This document shows, piece after piece, positions 18,312 through 26,411 of a stretch of 64,000 nucleotides of DNA. This DNA is from Alteromonas macleodii (lineage in GTDB: Bacteria; Pseudomonadota; Gammaproteobacteria; Enterobacterales; Alteromonadaceae). Position numbers and translations under genes: made by a program. Under the pieces are notes generated by a model, which was not told the origin of the DNA, did no database searches, and was given only the letters and a program-made list of their open reading frames with translations. Numbering within the stretch: position 1 is the stretch's first letter; every line of letters begins with the position of its first letter. The DNA is taken from the NCBI RefSeq assembly GCF_903772925.1, contig NZ_LR812090.1, positions 996,629-1,060,628 of the forward strand, read 5' to 3'.

Positions 18312-19868
18312 TTATAAGTCAGTGCTTAAATCAGTTACTACAAGATTGCGGCCGTTTCGCTTCGCTTTGTAAAGGTATTCATCCGCGCGTTCGAAAACCG
18401 TTTCCGTTGTGTCTTCTTTACCAAAGCAGGTCGCGCCAAATGATGCAGTAATTTTGACTTTCTCTTGCTTAAATTTAAACGGCATAGCAGCTAGTTTAGT
18501 TCTAATTTCATTAAGCTTTTTGTCAATCTCTGTCATCTGTGATTCAGGCAGTAGCATCACGAACTCTTCGCCTCCCCACCGTGCGACAAAGTCTTTTTCA
18601 GAAAGGTTCTGCTTCAAAAACTTACTTACCACTTGAAGGGTTTTGTCACCGGCGGCATGACCAAATCTATCGTTGATCGATTTGAAATGATCGATATCTA
18701 CTACGGCAACGGCGAGTGTTGCCCCATATTCCTTATAGTTAGCGAAAGCGGCATCCAGTTTCTCGTTATAAGCTTGTCTATTTGGTAAACGAGTGAGCGG
18801 GTCGGTACGACTTTGCATCGCTTGTTCAGCTAGCTTCTTTTTATAAACGCTGGTTTGCTGTTGCAATGTATCAATGCGCGATTGCATGGACGATAGCAGT
18901 GCCAAAAGCGCTTCTTGCCCCTGCTCGTCGTTGTCTTGCTGTTCGCTTAACGTTGCTACAAGTTTTTCTACGCGAAGCTGGGTTTGCTCTTTCAGTGATT
19001 CTAATGACTCACTCTCTGAAACAGTTTCTTCAATATAACTAATGTGCCGTTTAATCTGTTCTGTACCGGCTTTGCGCTGTTCGAACTGCGCTTGGCTATC
19101 TTCTATAGCTATATTAACGTCGTTACTGACTTCACCAAGTGAACGATGAAGGCTCTGTATAACTTTACCAGTCAGGCTTGCTTCAGACATTGCATCTTGC
19201 ACAATCATTCGCAAAATAACTACGCAGCTTTTAAGCAACTGGTCTTCACTCATGCCCTCATCAAGACGCTGCTTGATATCGTTTAGTTGCTGGTCGTTCT
19301 GTTTCTTTTGTGCATAAGAAGCGATGAGATGATTGAGTTCAACGAGAATTGAACGGTAATGTGGGTTGTCGTCTTGTACCGAACGAGTAGGGACACTTTG
19401 CTGTACCTCTGCGGAGCTTCCAATCTCATTAGAAGGTTCAAGCCCTATCATTTCTTTATTCAGCGCAATGCGGTGAAGCGCAATGGCTTTGGCGTAAAGC
19501 TTATAGATACTGAAGATATCGCCTACAGGCTGGTTTAGTTTAATTAACTCTTGTGTAGTAAGGCTTTTCAATTCGTTGTCTTCAAAGACAATTTTCTGCA
19601 ACTGTTTCATTGCATCTTCCAGCGACGAAACGGTGTCAACACTGTACTTTCTTAAAGTGATTTCTTGACGCTGAAGAGATTTGTTGAGCTTCTCAATGCT
19701 TACAGTGGCAAGGCTAAAATTAGGCGTACCTGAAAGATGACCGCGCAGCACTTTGAGTTCGGAATCTATTTTATCGGAAAAGCCCTCATAAAATGCTGAG
19801 AGCCTCACGATAAACTGACAAAGAAGCGCGTTGTTTTGTTTTAGGGCTTGTAGTTGTTTTGCTTCCAT
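18312..19868 (-). CDS. Diguanylate cyclase with long coiled-coil N-terminus
   Basis: This is a predicted enzyme making c-di-GMP from two GTP. The 518-aa protein has no membrane segment. Residues 1-345 are helical and coiled-coil (for example the Gln-rich 300-350 stretch), and residues about 350-515 form a GGDEF domain with the active-site motif RWGGEEF and the upstream DPLTRLPNRQAYNEKL region. The inhibitory I-site position five residues before GGEEF reads SEKD rather than RxxD, so product inhibition is probably absent. It lies between queF (73 bases upstream) and ppnN (10 bases downstream). In E. coli queF and ppnN are neighbours without this gene, so it looks like a lineage-specific insertion. 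Confidence 0.9.
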   Translation of the reverse strand: MEAKQLQALKQNNALLCQFIVRLSAFYEGFSDKIDSELKVLRGHLSGTPNFSLATVSIEKLNKSLQRQEITLRKYSVDTVSSLEDAMKQLQKIVFEDNELKSLTTQELIKLNQPVGDIFSIYKLYAKAIALHRIALNKEMIGLEPSNEIGSSAEVQQSVPTRSVQDDNPHYRSILVELNHLIASYAQKKQNDQQLNDIKQRLDEGMSEDQLLKSCVVILRMIVQDAMSEASLTGKVIQSLHRSLGEVSNDVNIAIEDSQAQFEQRKAGTEQIKRHISYIEETVSESESLESLKEQTQLRVEKLVATLSEQQDNDEQGQEALLALLSSMQSRIDTLQQQTSVYKKKLAEQAMQSRTDPLTRLPNRQAYNEKLDAAFANYKEYGATLAVAVVDIDHFKSINDRFGHAAGDKTLQVVSKFLKQNLSEKDFVARWGGEEFVMLLPESQMTEIDKKLNEIRTKLAAMPFKFKQEKVKITASFGATCFGKEDTTETVFERADEYLYKAKRNGRNLVVTDLSTDL

Positions 19869-19941
19869 AATCTCGTCTTTGTTCTAACTCGCAATTAACG
19901 TTGCGATTTAGTTAGCTTTGTTTGTGTGCTTCATCGCTGTA

Positions 19942-20802
19942 TTACTGACGCGCCTGACGATGGTTAGCATAAGGTGCTTCGAAATTCGAACGGAAAGGGT
20001 TGATATCTAACCCCCCGCGCCGGGTATAACGAGCACACACTGTTAACTTAGCGGGCTTACAATGCTGCATAATATCGTTGTAAATACGCTCAACGCATTG
20101 CTCATGAAATTCATTGTGCTGCCTAAAGCTAATCAGATATTTTAAAAGCCCTTCGTGATCAATGGCTTTTCCTTCATATCTAATCTGAATACTAGCCCAA
20201 TCTGGCTGACTTGTGATTAAACAATTAGATTTAAGTAAATGAGAAACCAAGGTCTCCTTGGTATCAGCATTATTCTCGGTAACCGCTAAATATTGTGTGT
20301 TAGGTGAGTATTGCTCGATTTCCACATCAAGGTTATCTAATAAAATTCCCTCGAATTCCTTAAACTGCAATGCGGTAAACTGTTGAGGAAGAATGAGTTT
20401 TACCTGAACCTGCTCCCCTGCACATTTAGATAGATCAGCTTGAAGAACGTTTTGAACCTCTTCTGGTGAAGCAAGCTTTGATTGGTTGAAACTGTTCAAA
20501 TATAGCTTGAACGACTTTGATTCAATAAGGTTTGGGGAAGTTATTGGAACGTGACACTCCAAAATTGCCACATTAGGCTTTCCTTTTTCATTAAGCCAAG
20601 AAAGTTCATATCCCGTCCAAGTGTCTATTCCGTCAAACGGTAATTCAGAATCGTTAAGGGATAACGTATCTCGACTTAAACTGCGAGGTACCCCTTGCAA
20701 TAAGCTTGGGTTGTATTCAAATTCATAATCGACCTGTTTGCCCAGAGACAGGTCATCAGGTGCGGAGATAATAATTTTTTGAGGCGAATTGTCAGTCGAC
20801 AT
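19942..20802 (-). CDS. queF: NADPH-dependent 7-cyano-7-deazaguanine reductase
   Basis: QueF reduces preQ0 to preQ1 in queuosine synthesis for tRNA wobble positions. The 286-aa protein is the long, two-half (YqcD) form. It carries the QueF motif ESKSFKLY (about residues 93-100) and the catalytic Cys in LLKSNCLITSQPDW (about residue 194, Cys190 in E. coli). It is divergent from syd, as in many gammaproteobacteria, and heads a leftward unit with the diguanylate cyclase and ppnN. Confidence 0.96.
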   Translation of the reverse strand: MSTDNSPQKIIISAPDDLSLGKQVDYEFEYNPSLLQGVPRSLSRDTLSLNDSELPFDGIDTWTGYELSWLNEKGKPNVAILECHVPITSPNLIESKSFKLYLNSFNQSKLASPEEVQNVLQADLSKCAGEQVQVKLILPQQFTALQFKEFEGILLDNLDVEIEQYSPNTQYLAVTENNADTKETLVSHLLKSNCLITSQPDWASIQIRYEGKAIDHEGLLKYLISFRQHNEFHEQCVERIYNDIMQHCKPAKLTVCARYTRRGGLDINPFRSNFEAPYANHRQARQ

Positions 20803-20908
20803 AAGAACCTTTCATCTATCTACTTAAAGTGCTAACTGGCGTGCTGCTACAGCGTAATTTTACGAGGGTGCGTTATGAACTAGCAGCACAGCCTAAGAAA
20901 GCCGAGTG

Positions 20909-20936
20909 TTGACTTAACTGTTTAGTTGTATAGTGT
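20909..20936 (+). promoter_or_regulatory. Candidate syd promoter
   Basis: TTGACT (20909-20914) and TAGTGT (20931-20936) are 16 bases apart. A transcript starting near 20943 would include ATG 20965 but not the upstream in-frame TTG at 20926, which supports the shorter Syd start. Confidence 0.4.
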
Positions 20937-20964
20937 ACCCCAAAAATACGAGGGTAACGTCAAA

Positions 20965-21507
20965 ATGGCTCTAACAATTCCTGCACAATTAGATAAATTT
21001 GTATCATCTTATGTCGAACAAGCTGAAGCTAAGGGATTAAAAATCGCATTTGACAGCGAGTGGCCATCGCCTTGCTATAAAAATAGTGTAAATGACGGCG
21101 AGCTTGTCACTTGGGCTCCCGTGCTGCAATCTCCTCCACACTCTTTCGATAATGTTGAAGATGCACTGGCCTTAACGCTCAACCCAGATTATTGTCAGTT
21201 TTTCACTCGTTATTACAGTGACAATTTAAAGGCAACGGCACCGCAAGGTAACTGCGAATTGCTTCAAGTGTTTAATAGCGAAGACTTTGAAAGGCTACAA
21301 CAGAACTTAATCGGTCACTTGTTAATGAAGCAAAGGCTCAAACAAGCACCTACGTTGTTTTTCGGCTTAACAGACGAAGAAGATTTCATATTAACGGTTG
21401 TCAACGAAAGCGGTGAAGTTGCATTGGAACAAGTAGGAAGAGAGCCTGCTAAAATACTTGCCCCGTCTCTAGCCGTATTTCTTGAGCAACTCACTCCTCG
21501 TGCTTGA
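20965..21507 (+). CDS. syd: SecY-interacting protein Syd
   Basis: Syd is a cytoplasmic protein that binds SecY and appears to proofread SecYEG assembly. From ATG 20965 (GAGGG 10 bases upstream) the product is 180 aa, the family length; the frame stays open to a TTG at 20926 but without support. Family features are FDSEWPSPCY (about residues 27-36) and WAPV (about 47), plus conserved acidic surface segments later. It faces queF as in E. coli, and the CsrB-type RNA lies between it and yqcC, also as in E. coli. Confidence 0.93.
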   Translation: MALTIPAQLDKFVSSYVEQAEAKGLKIAFDSEWPSPCYKNSVNDGELVTWAPVLQSPPHSFDNVEDALALTLNPDYCQFFTRYYSDNLKATAPQGNCELLQVFNSEDFERLQQNLIGHLLMKQRLKQAPTLFFGLTDEEDFILTVVNESGEVALEQVGREPAKILAPSLAVFLEQLTPRA

Positions 21508-21572
21508 AAATAACGCCTTTATACAACCTACCTACAAACAGTCACTACTTTCTTTGTTCGCATTAGTGTTTA

Positions 21573-21881
21573 CTAAGCATGCATCAATTTAAGTAGTGCC
21601 TGTTTTAATTCAGCGACTTCCTTTTCTAATGTTTCCACACGCGCTTGAAGACTGTCTGGTCGATGTGTATTTAACGAAGTACTTTGTGAAGGTTGAGCTT
21701 CTTTGCCCGTGGCGTCAAGCTGAGGCTTATGTGCATTGAAACGCTTAATTGCTTCAATAGCTTCTGTTACTGACACCTTGAATGGGGCTTTAGACCTTAA
21801 AATGCCTACCGTTGGCGTTTTGCCCTCTTGATACATTTGAAGACATAAAACGTGAAGTTGCTGTAAGTTCGAATTTGACAT
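21573..21881 (-). CDS. Small protein with KfrA-like N-terminus and C-terminal coiled coil
   Basis: The 102-aa protein has an N-terminal helical region (residues 5-47) whose EGKTPTVGILRSK segment resembles the DNA-binding start of KfrA-type proteins. A Ser/Thr/Gln-rich linker follows (about 50-75), then a short leucine-heptad coiled coil (LQARVETLEKEVAELKQALLKL). A DNA-binding role is therefore possible but not shown. It is convergent with syd, with only 65 bases between the stops, and is a single gene. I do not recognise a named orthologue. Confidence 0.7.
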   Translation of the reverse strand: MSNSNLQQLHVLCLQMYQEGKTPTVGILRSKAPFKVSVTEAIEAIKRFNAHKPQLDATGKEAQPSQSTSLNTHRPDSLQARVETLEKEVAELKQALLKLMHA

Positions 21882-22257
21882 GAGAGTAAAAAGTTTTTAG
21901 ATCGCGATTATAGCTAGTGTAGCTTGTTCACATAGTCAATTTCACTAATAAGTTGCTGATTTCACTATTTTTCAAATGTGCAAAAGTTGAGTGGTAAATA
22001 AAGTTCATATAAATCAGAGGGATATGCTTTTGGTACTATTCTTGTTTATTTAGTTTTGCATCACGTTTTTTCACACCATCAAGGGGATGAAAAATAAACG
22101 GTGCAGTCAGTATTCAGTGTCGATTCACATAGTAGGCGTAATACTCTACATGGTTATAAGTACTGACAATGTTTGCAATTGTAAGGTTTGCAACTAAAAG
22201 GCCATTAGGCTGTTAATTTAAAAATAAAAAACAACACACAATATTTAAGGAATTCAC
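21882..22257. other. 376-base intergenic region before the DUF3192 lipoprotein gene
   Basis: It separates divergent genes and should hold both promoters. I see AT-rich sequence, a TTTGCAA direct repeat near 22169-22194 and a ribosome-binding site AAGGAATT before the 22258 start. No ORF or RNA gene is supported. Confidence 0.45.
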
Positions 22258-22623
22258 ATGAAAACGGTTCTTCTTTCTGTAGCTTTAGCATCTTCTGTTT
22301 TGCTTTCTGGCTGTGTCGTATCTGTAGGGGGCGGGTCAGATAGCCACTATGGCGCTGATTGGGAAGATAGAGAGTTTAATAATCGCAAACATATCGCAAA
22401 TCTTGAGACGGGCACGAGCTATGAAAGTGTTTTAAGAAAAATGGGCGTTGCAGACTTTAACGAGCTGTTTGAAAAGCAAGATGGTACATATCGCGTACTA
22501 TATTACCGCACGCAAAAAACAATGGGCGATGGTATAACGACGAAAGATGAGTGTACGCCCCTTGTTTTCAGAAATAGTAGCTTAGTCGGGTGGGGCGATA
22601 GCGCATACAGCCTAATGCACTAA
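22258..22623 (+). CDS. DUF3192 family lipoprotein
   Basis: The 121-aa product has a lipoprotein signal peptide ending in LLSGC (Cys about residue 19), then a Gly/Ser linker and a DUF3192 domain with DGITTKDECTPLVFRNSSLVGWGDSAYS-type sequence near the C-terminus. It is a paralogue of the protein at 16368-16742, but anchored by lipid rather than by a transmembrane helix. AAGGAATT upstream supports the ATG. It stands alone. Function is unknown; the fold recalls BamE-like small envelope domains. Confidence 0.85.
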   Translation: MKTVLLSVALASSVLLSGCVVSVGGGSDSHYGADWEDREFNNRKHIANLETGTSYESVLRKMGVADFNELFEKQDGTYRVLYYRTQKTMGDGITTKDECTPLVFRNSSLVGWGDSAYSLMH

Positions 22624-22785
22624 TTGGTGTTTTTGCGAATGTATAGCGATGTAGGAATTGATGAAAAGTTAAATGTTAATTAAAAGTTAACATGAAAGGG
22701 GTTTTCAAGTAGGCTAAAGTTTAGACAATGTGAGTGGGTGATGGCGCGAATATAAAGTGAGTGGCGTGTCGACCACTTTTTCTTA

Positions 22786-22816
22786 TTTTACCGAGCTTTT
22801 ACCGAGTCTGGTAAAA
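22786..22816 (+). repeat. Short direct and inverted repeat upstream of the GNAT gene
   Basis: TTTTACCGAG occurs twice (22786-22795 and 22797-22806) and is followed by GGTAAAA (22810-22816), which can pair with TTTTACC of the second copy. It sits 35-65 bases before the GNAT start and might form a leader hairpin or a protein site. Confidence 0.5.
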
Positions 22817-22850
22817 ATAACTAAACAGCTTTGCGTACAAGGAGCCCCTT

Positions 22851-23498
22851 ATGAATACCGATGCCCACAATAACGCGTTAGCCCCCTTGCAAGACACAGT
22901 CAAAGCGATTTACCTTTCAGTCGACGATCTCAAAGTTGCAGCATCCATACTTTACAATGCGTATGTGGACGACCCCTTATTTATCGATATCTTTCAGGCG
23001 GAAAAAGAAGGTTATGAAAGTCGCCTTCGTTCAGCCATTCGCGAGGAACTTAACGCATTTTGGGTAGCAGAGCAGCCCATGATTGGTTTATTTGACGAAG
23101 ATAGATTGATTGCAGTGGCATGCCTTACCGCACCAGATGCGGCATTTGGTGCAGGGCGTTACTGGCACTGGCGATTGAGAATGCTGCTAACCGCAGGTTT
23201 ATTCGGCACCAAACAAATGCTGGAAAAAGAAGAGAAAGTAAGAGCGTTAGTACCTGCAGATAATTTTCATATGTTGAGTTTTATTGCGGTGCATCCTGAT
23301 TATCAACACCACGGTCTTGGGCATATCTTGCTAGGCGCCATCGACAGTGTTGTCGAAGAAGACGACAAAAGCGAAGGCGTTTCGGTATTTGTGACCGTAG
23401 ATAAACATCGTACGTTTTTTAACGACGATAACTACCAGGTTGTTGGACAACTAAGCCTTTCCCATGTTCAAGGGGAAGTTATGTTTAGACAAAAGTGA
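22851..23498 (+). CDS. GNAT family N-acetyltransferase
   Basis: The 215-aa protein is a predicted acetyl-CoA-dependent acyltransferase. The acetyl-CoA binding motif A is visible at about residues 140-160: FIAVHPDYQHHGLGHILLGA, with the HHGLGH form of Q/RxxGxG/A. The N-terminal 30 residues are extra to the core fold. AAGGAG precedes the ATG at good spacing. It is a single gene between the DUF3192 lipoprotein and the CsrB-type RNA. The substrate is not predictable from sequence. Confidence 0.85.
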   Translation: MNTDAHNNALAPLQDTVKAIYLSVDDLKVAASILYNAYVDDPLFIDIFQAEKEGYESRLRSAIREELNAFWVAEQPMIGLFDEDRLIAVACLTAPDAAFGAGRYWHWRLRMLLTAGLFGTKQMLEKEEKVRALVPADNFHMLSFIAVHPDYQHHGLGHILLGAIDSVVEEDDKSEGVSVFVTVDKHRTFFNDDNYQVVGQLSLSHVQGEVMFRQK

Positions 23499-23580
23499 TG
23501 CTTTTTTATTTAACATGTTACCCCTATCAGAATATCGCCGAAAACAGTTCCAATCTTTACGCCAAATTTACCACAGCGTT

Positions 23581-23598
23581 TGTAAGACATTTCCTACA
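23581..23598 (+). promoter_or_regulatory. Candidate GacA/UvrY box upstream of the CsrB-type RNA
   Basis: TGTAAG-N6-CCTACA differs by one base from the GacA upstream activating sequence TGTAAG-N6-CTTACA. It is about 170-180 bases before the likely RNA start, the usual distance in rsm/csr genes. A weaker related element, TGTGAG-N4-CTTACC, follows at about 23604-23619. This suggests activation by a BarA/UvrY (GacS/GacA)-type two-component system, encoded outside the window. Confidence 0.7.
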
Positions 23599-23761
23599 AA
23601 TGCTGTGAGTGATCTTACCAAAATTCTGAAAGAATAATTCATACTAAAGTATATAGCCTTTGTTTTTAAAAGGTTTTTTTTCGTTAGCCAAAAGTCGTAC
23701 AAAAACTTTTCTTAAATCTCTGTAATTCAATATGGCGGTAATATTTAGAAGGGATACTATG

Positions 23762-24395
23762 AACATGTCACAAGGAAACACGACGAGTCAGGGATTGAGT
23801 CAGGAATTCATTAAAGGATTAAATTAGGACAACTTAAGGAAGAGATTCTCACAAGGTTGTGAGTAAAAGGAAGGGACGCAGTAGGGAGTTGCGAAACAAG
23901 GAAGTGACAAAGGATTGAAGGGAACGAACGGATTTCATGGATGGCATGTGTGATAGGAATGTCACAGACAGGACGTAGCATGGATAAGGACAAAGCTAGC
24001 AGGGAGCTAGTGGCACGGAGCCAAGGGCAAGGCGGCCTTAAAGGGATTTCCAGTTTGCATGGACGAGCAAACCAAGGATGAAAGAGGGACATGCTAAAGG
24101 ATTAGCAAAGCTGTAGCAGGATGTGCAGCAAACAAAGGACGAAGGAAGGGAAGGTCAGCGGAGTCTGACAAGGACAGCCTCAGGATGAGGAACACTGCAT
24201 GTAGGATGTGCGGTAACAAAGGAAAAAAGGAAAGGGACCTACGCATGGAAGTGTAGCTCGCACAGGAAGTCGCGAGAGTAGATGGAAAGGGGCGTATACG
24301 GATTTTAATCGGGAAGATTTTAGTCGCAAAGGATCGCGGAGAAGGATACTCAAAATTCCAGGAAAAAGGGGAGCCGTCAGGTTCCCCTTTTTTTT
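23762..24395 (+). ncRNA. csrB: CsrB/RsmZ-type CsrA-sequestering RNA, unusually long
   Basis: The RNA is predicted to titrate the translational regulator CsrA. It has no coding signal but about 47 GGA motifs by hand count, most as AGGA or GGGA. Several lie in loops of small hairpins, as CsrA prefers: GCTAA-AGGA-TTAGC (24093-24106), CTAGC-AGGGA-GCTAG (23996-24010), CCTC-AGGAT-GAGG (24178-24190), and CTCGC/GCGAG around AGGA (24257-24276). It ends in a strong intrinsic terminator. A GacA-type box lies upstream, and the position between syd and yqcC is that of E. coli csrB. The 5' end is estimated from weak -10-like sequences (TAATAT at 23739, TACTAT at 23755). E. coli CsrB is about 370 nt with about 20 sites, so this one is markedly larger. 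Confidence 0.92.
24368..24395 (+). terminator. Intrinsic terminator of the CsrB-type RNA
   Basis: An 8-bp stem GGGGAGCC / GGTTCCCC (one G-U pair) with a GTCA loop is followed by eight T residues, defining the RNA 3' end at about 24395. Confidence 0.95.
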
Positions 24396-24477
24396 GGCGG
24401 TGTGGGAAACCTATTTTCCAGTTTTCTAAAAATTATTTCTTAGTACTGAAGAGTCGTAAACCCCTGAACATAAGCAC

Positions 24478-24780
24478 CTACACCCTATGCGGTGGTACTT
24501 CGGTTCGCATAACTCTCACGCCTATCAATTCGACTTCGCCGGTATACCTGTCTTCACCATTACTTGAAAACTCAAAGTGGAATAAGCTGTGCCAGTCCGG
24601 TTTACCAAACTTAAATGAGAACCGAGTTTTAGCTCTTGCCACACTTAACAACTGTAAACCATGTTTATCGCAGTATTGGTTTAGATAAGCGTTTGTGCGT
24701 TCTGAAATAGCCCGTATACGCCAAAATTGATAGCCAGTAAAACCAATTGTTAACCATATGACCAATTCAAGTAATGTCAT
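24478..24780 (-). CDS. DUF3301 family protein
   Basis: The 100-aa product has one N-terminal membrane helix (about residues 3-19) and a small cytoplasmic domain ending in GEVELIGVRVMRTEVPPHRV. This matches the DUF3301 pattern known from Vibrio, Shewanella and Alteromonas. Its ATG abuts the stop of the DUF3549 gene, so both are translated from one message. The pair is typically found beside yqcC-truC in these groups, which fits here. No function is known. Confidence 0.85.
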   Translation of the reverse strand: MTLLELVIWLTIGFTGYQFWRIRAISERTNAYLNQYCDKHGLQLLSVARAKTRFSFKFGKPDWHSLFHFEFSSNGEDRYTGEVELIGVRVMRTEVPPHRV

Positions 24781-25830
24781 CTACTTTCTCGCCTGTGCAA
24801 ACAACCGCTGAAATGCCTTGCTAAGAATATCCGAGTTGGCGTCTGAGTGTAGCAGCGTAAGTACTTGTCTGCGCAATTTCGGAATTTGGACTAAATCAGA
24901 AAAGAAACCAGCAAATAAGGCACCTTGGTGACCTTCTTTTTCGTCAACTTTTGCAGCTTGTTCTAAAAAGTTACTAAGTAGGAGCGGTTCCATTTGCTCA
25001 AAATGCCGAGCCGCTATAACACTTAAAATATCGAGACGCTGTGTTTTTTCATTCTTCAATAAGTCTAGTAGCTTACTATTTACCGCTGGGTTGAAGTTTC
25101 CTTCAGACGTGCCTCTCAAAGCCGCTAGATTGATGTCGTCGCCATCATCAATTTTGCTCAAATACATAGCCAATAAGTTATCTGACAAAGAAACGCTCTC
25201 GCTTGTCTCCATAAGCGTATTAACAAACACATCTGAGTAAAGTGCTACATTGGCTTTAATTGCTTTTTCTAACACATCTCTCTTTGCGTGCCTGCTGAAA
25301 CCATGTATAAAATCTGCAACGCTTTGCATAGATATTTGTTGCCAATCCACAAGCTGTGGGGCTTGGATGTAAGCTTCAACTTTCTGCGCTTCTTCGCTTA
25401 AGGGGTGGTTTAACGTGCTTTTGACTAGCGCATTAAACTGAGCAAGTTGCGATTGGTTCGGAACGAAGGAATAAGGGTTGTCGGGCAATTGCTGTGCATT
25501 TTCGGTATCTTCTGCAATCGACTTCCCTAATGCATCCACAATAATTTCTAGAAAATGATTTCTAGCAGCTGCAACGACCAAGCCTTGCTCATCAAGTGGT
25601 AGCTTTATAAACCAAATATAGTGTTGCGAAGAAGCATTTTTGTTCCAAAAAACAATACCGAACCACGCATGTTGTTGACGAGGGTAGGGCGCGTAAGCAC
25701 TGCCATTTTCTATTTCTAGAAACGTTTGATTATGTGTGGGTTCAATACGTCGACCTAAATCAAAAACATGATATTCAGTGCCTGCGTGTAACAAAAACTC
25801 ACTGATAGAATTGATACTGTTAGCGCTCAT
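24781..25830 (-). CDS. DUF3549 family protein
   Basis: The roughly 349-aa cytoplasmic protein starts ISEFLLHAGTEYHVFDLGRRIEPT (residues about 8-31 in pieces), characteristic of DUF3549, followed by an alpha-helical repeat-like second half. ATG 25830 (GGAACGAG upstream) is preferred to the in-frame TTG at 25842. It is cotranscribed with the DUF3301 gene and divergent from yqcC. Conserved association with yqcC/truC is known from related genomes, but no biochemical role has been assigned to my knowledge. Confidence 0.85.
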   Translation of the reverse strand: MSANSINSISEFLLHAGTEYHVFDLGRRIEPTHNQTFLEIENGSAYAPYPRQQHAWFGIVFWNKNASSQHYIWFIKLPLDEQGLVVAAARNHFLEIIVDALGKSIAEDTENAQQLPDNPYSFVPNQSQLAQFNALVKSTLNHPLSEEAQKVEAYIQAPQLVDWQQISMQSVADFIHGFSRHAKRDVLEKAIKANVALYSDVFVNTLMETSESVSLSDNLLAMYLSKIDDGDDINLAALRGTSEGNFNPAVNSKLLDLLKNEKTQRLDILSVIAARHFEQMEPLLLSNFLEQAAKVDEKEGHQGALFAGFFSDLVQIPKLRRQVLTLLHSDANSDILSKAFQRLFAQARK

Positions 25831-26066
25831 AACTCGTTCCAAAATACTGCTTTAATTAAATGTTGCTAGGCCCGTAGACCTTTGATGTTCAGCAAAGATC
25901 AACCGCCTCTAGGACGCGCTTATATTCGCGAGGGTCATCGGTAAACGTCATTAATGGTATCACAGCAGAAGAATTTCAACGATACAACACACTGACTTAT
26001 GTTGGCCTTAAGCCCCTGATATACTGCGCGCTATAAATTGAAGCATATTAGGATAGCGGAGAAGTA

Positions 26067-26411
26067 GTGAATCAAGCGAATAGTAGCCGTCATTTAGCTT
26101 TCATCAACGCACTTGAGCAATTAGAAGCTGTAATGCAGCAAGATGGTGTTTGGCCAGATGAAGTACCCAATGACCAAGCGCTTAAAAATGCAATAGGAAG
26201 TAAAGTACCTTTCGCAGCAGATTGTTTTTCTTTTGAAGCTTGGCTAGCTTTTGTTTTTATACCCAAAATGCGCATTTTATTGAGCCAATCGCACCCTATA
26301 CCGGCGATGCAAATTACACCCGCAGCAGAAGTATATTTATCACCCGCGAATCAAAGTACTCTGTCCGCGCTAAAAAATATTGACGATATTGCCAGCGGAG
26401 ACATTGGATGA
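26067..26411 (+). CDS. yqcC: YqcC family protein
   Basis: The 114-aa helical protein belongs to the YqcC family: residues 8-30 LAFINALEQLEAVMQQDGVWP, then FAADCFSFEAWLAFVFIPKM (about 50-69) as the signature. It starts at GTG, preceded by GGAGAAG at good spacing. Its stop overlaps the truC start (ATGA), so it is cotranslated with truC, as in E. coli. Function is unknown beyond this tight linkage to a tRNA pseudouridine synthase. Confidence 0.9.
   Translation: MNQANSSRHLAFINALEQLEAVMQQDGVWPDEVPNDQALKNAIGSKVPFAADCFSFEAWLAFVFIPKMRILLSQSHPIPAMQITPAAEVYLSPANQSTLSALKNIDDIASGDIG

Noticed and set aside
23811-24092. 93-codon ORF on the minus strand inside the CsrB-type RNA
   Set aside because: It is antisense to a GGA-rich structured RNA (its Ser/Pro/Leu-rich composition simply mirrors AGGA repeats), has no homology that I recognise, and conflicts with the terminator-defined RNA.
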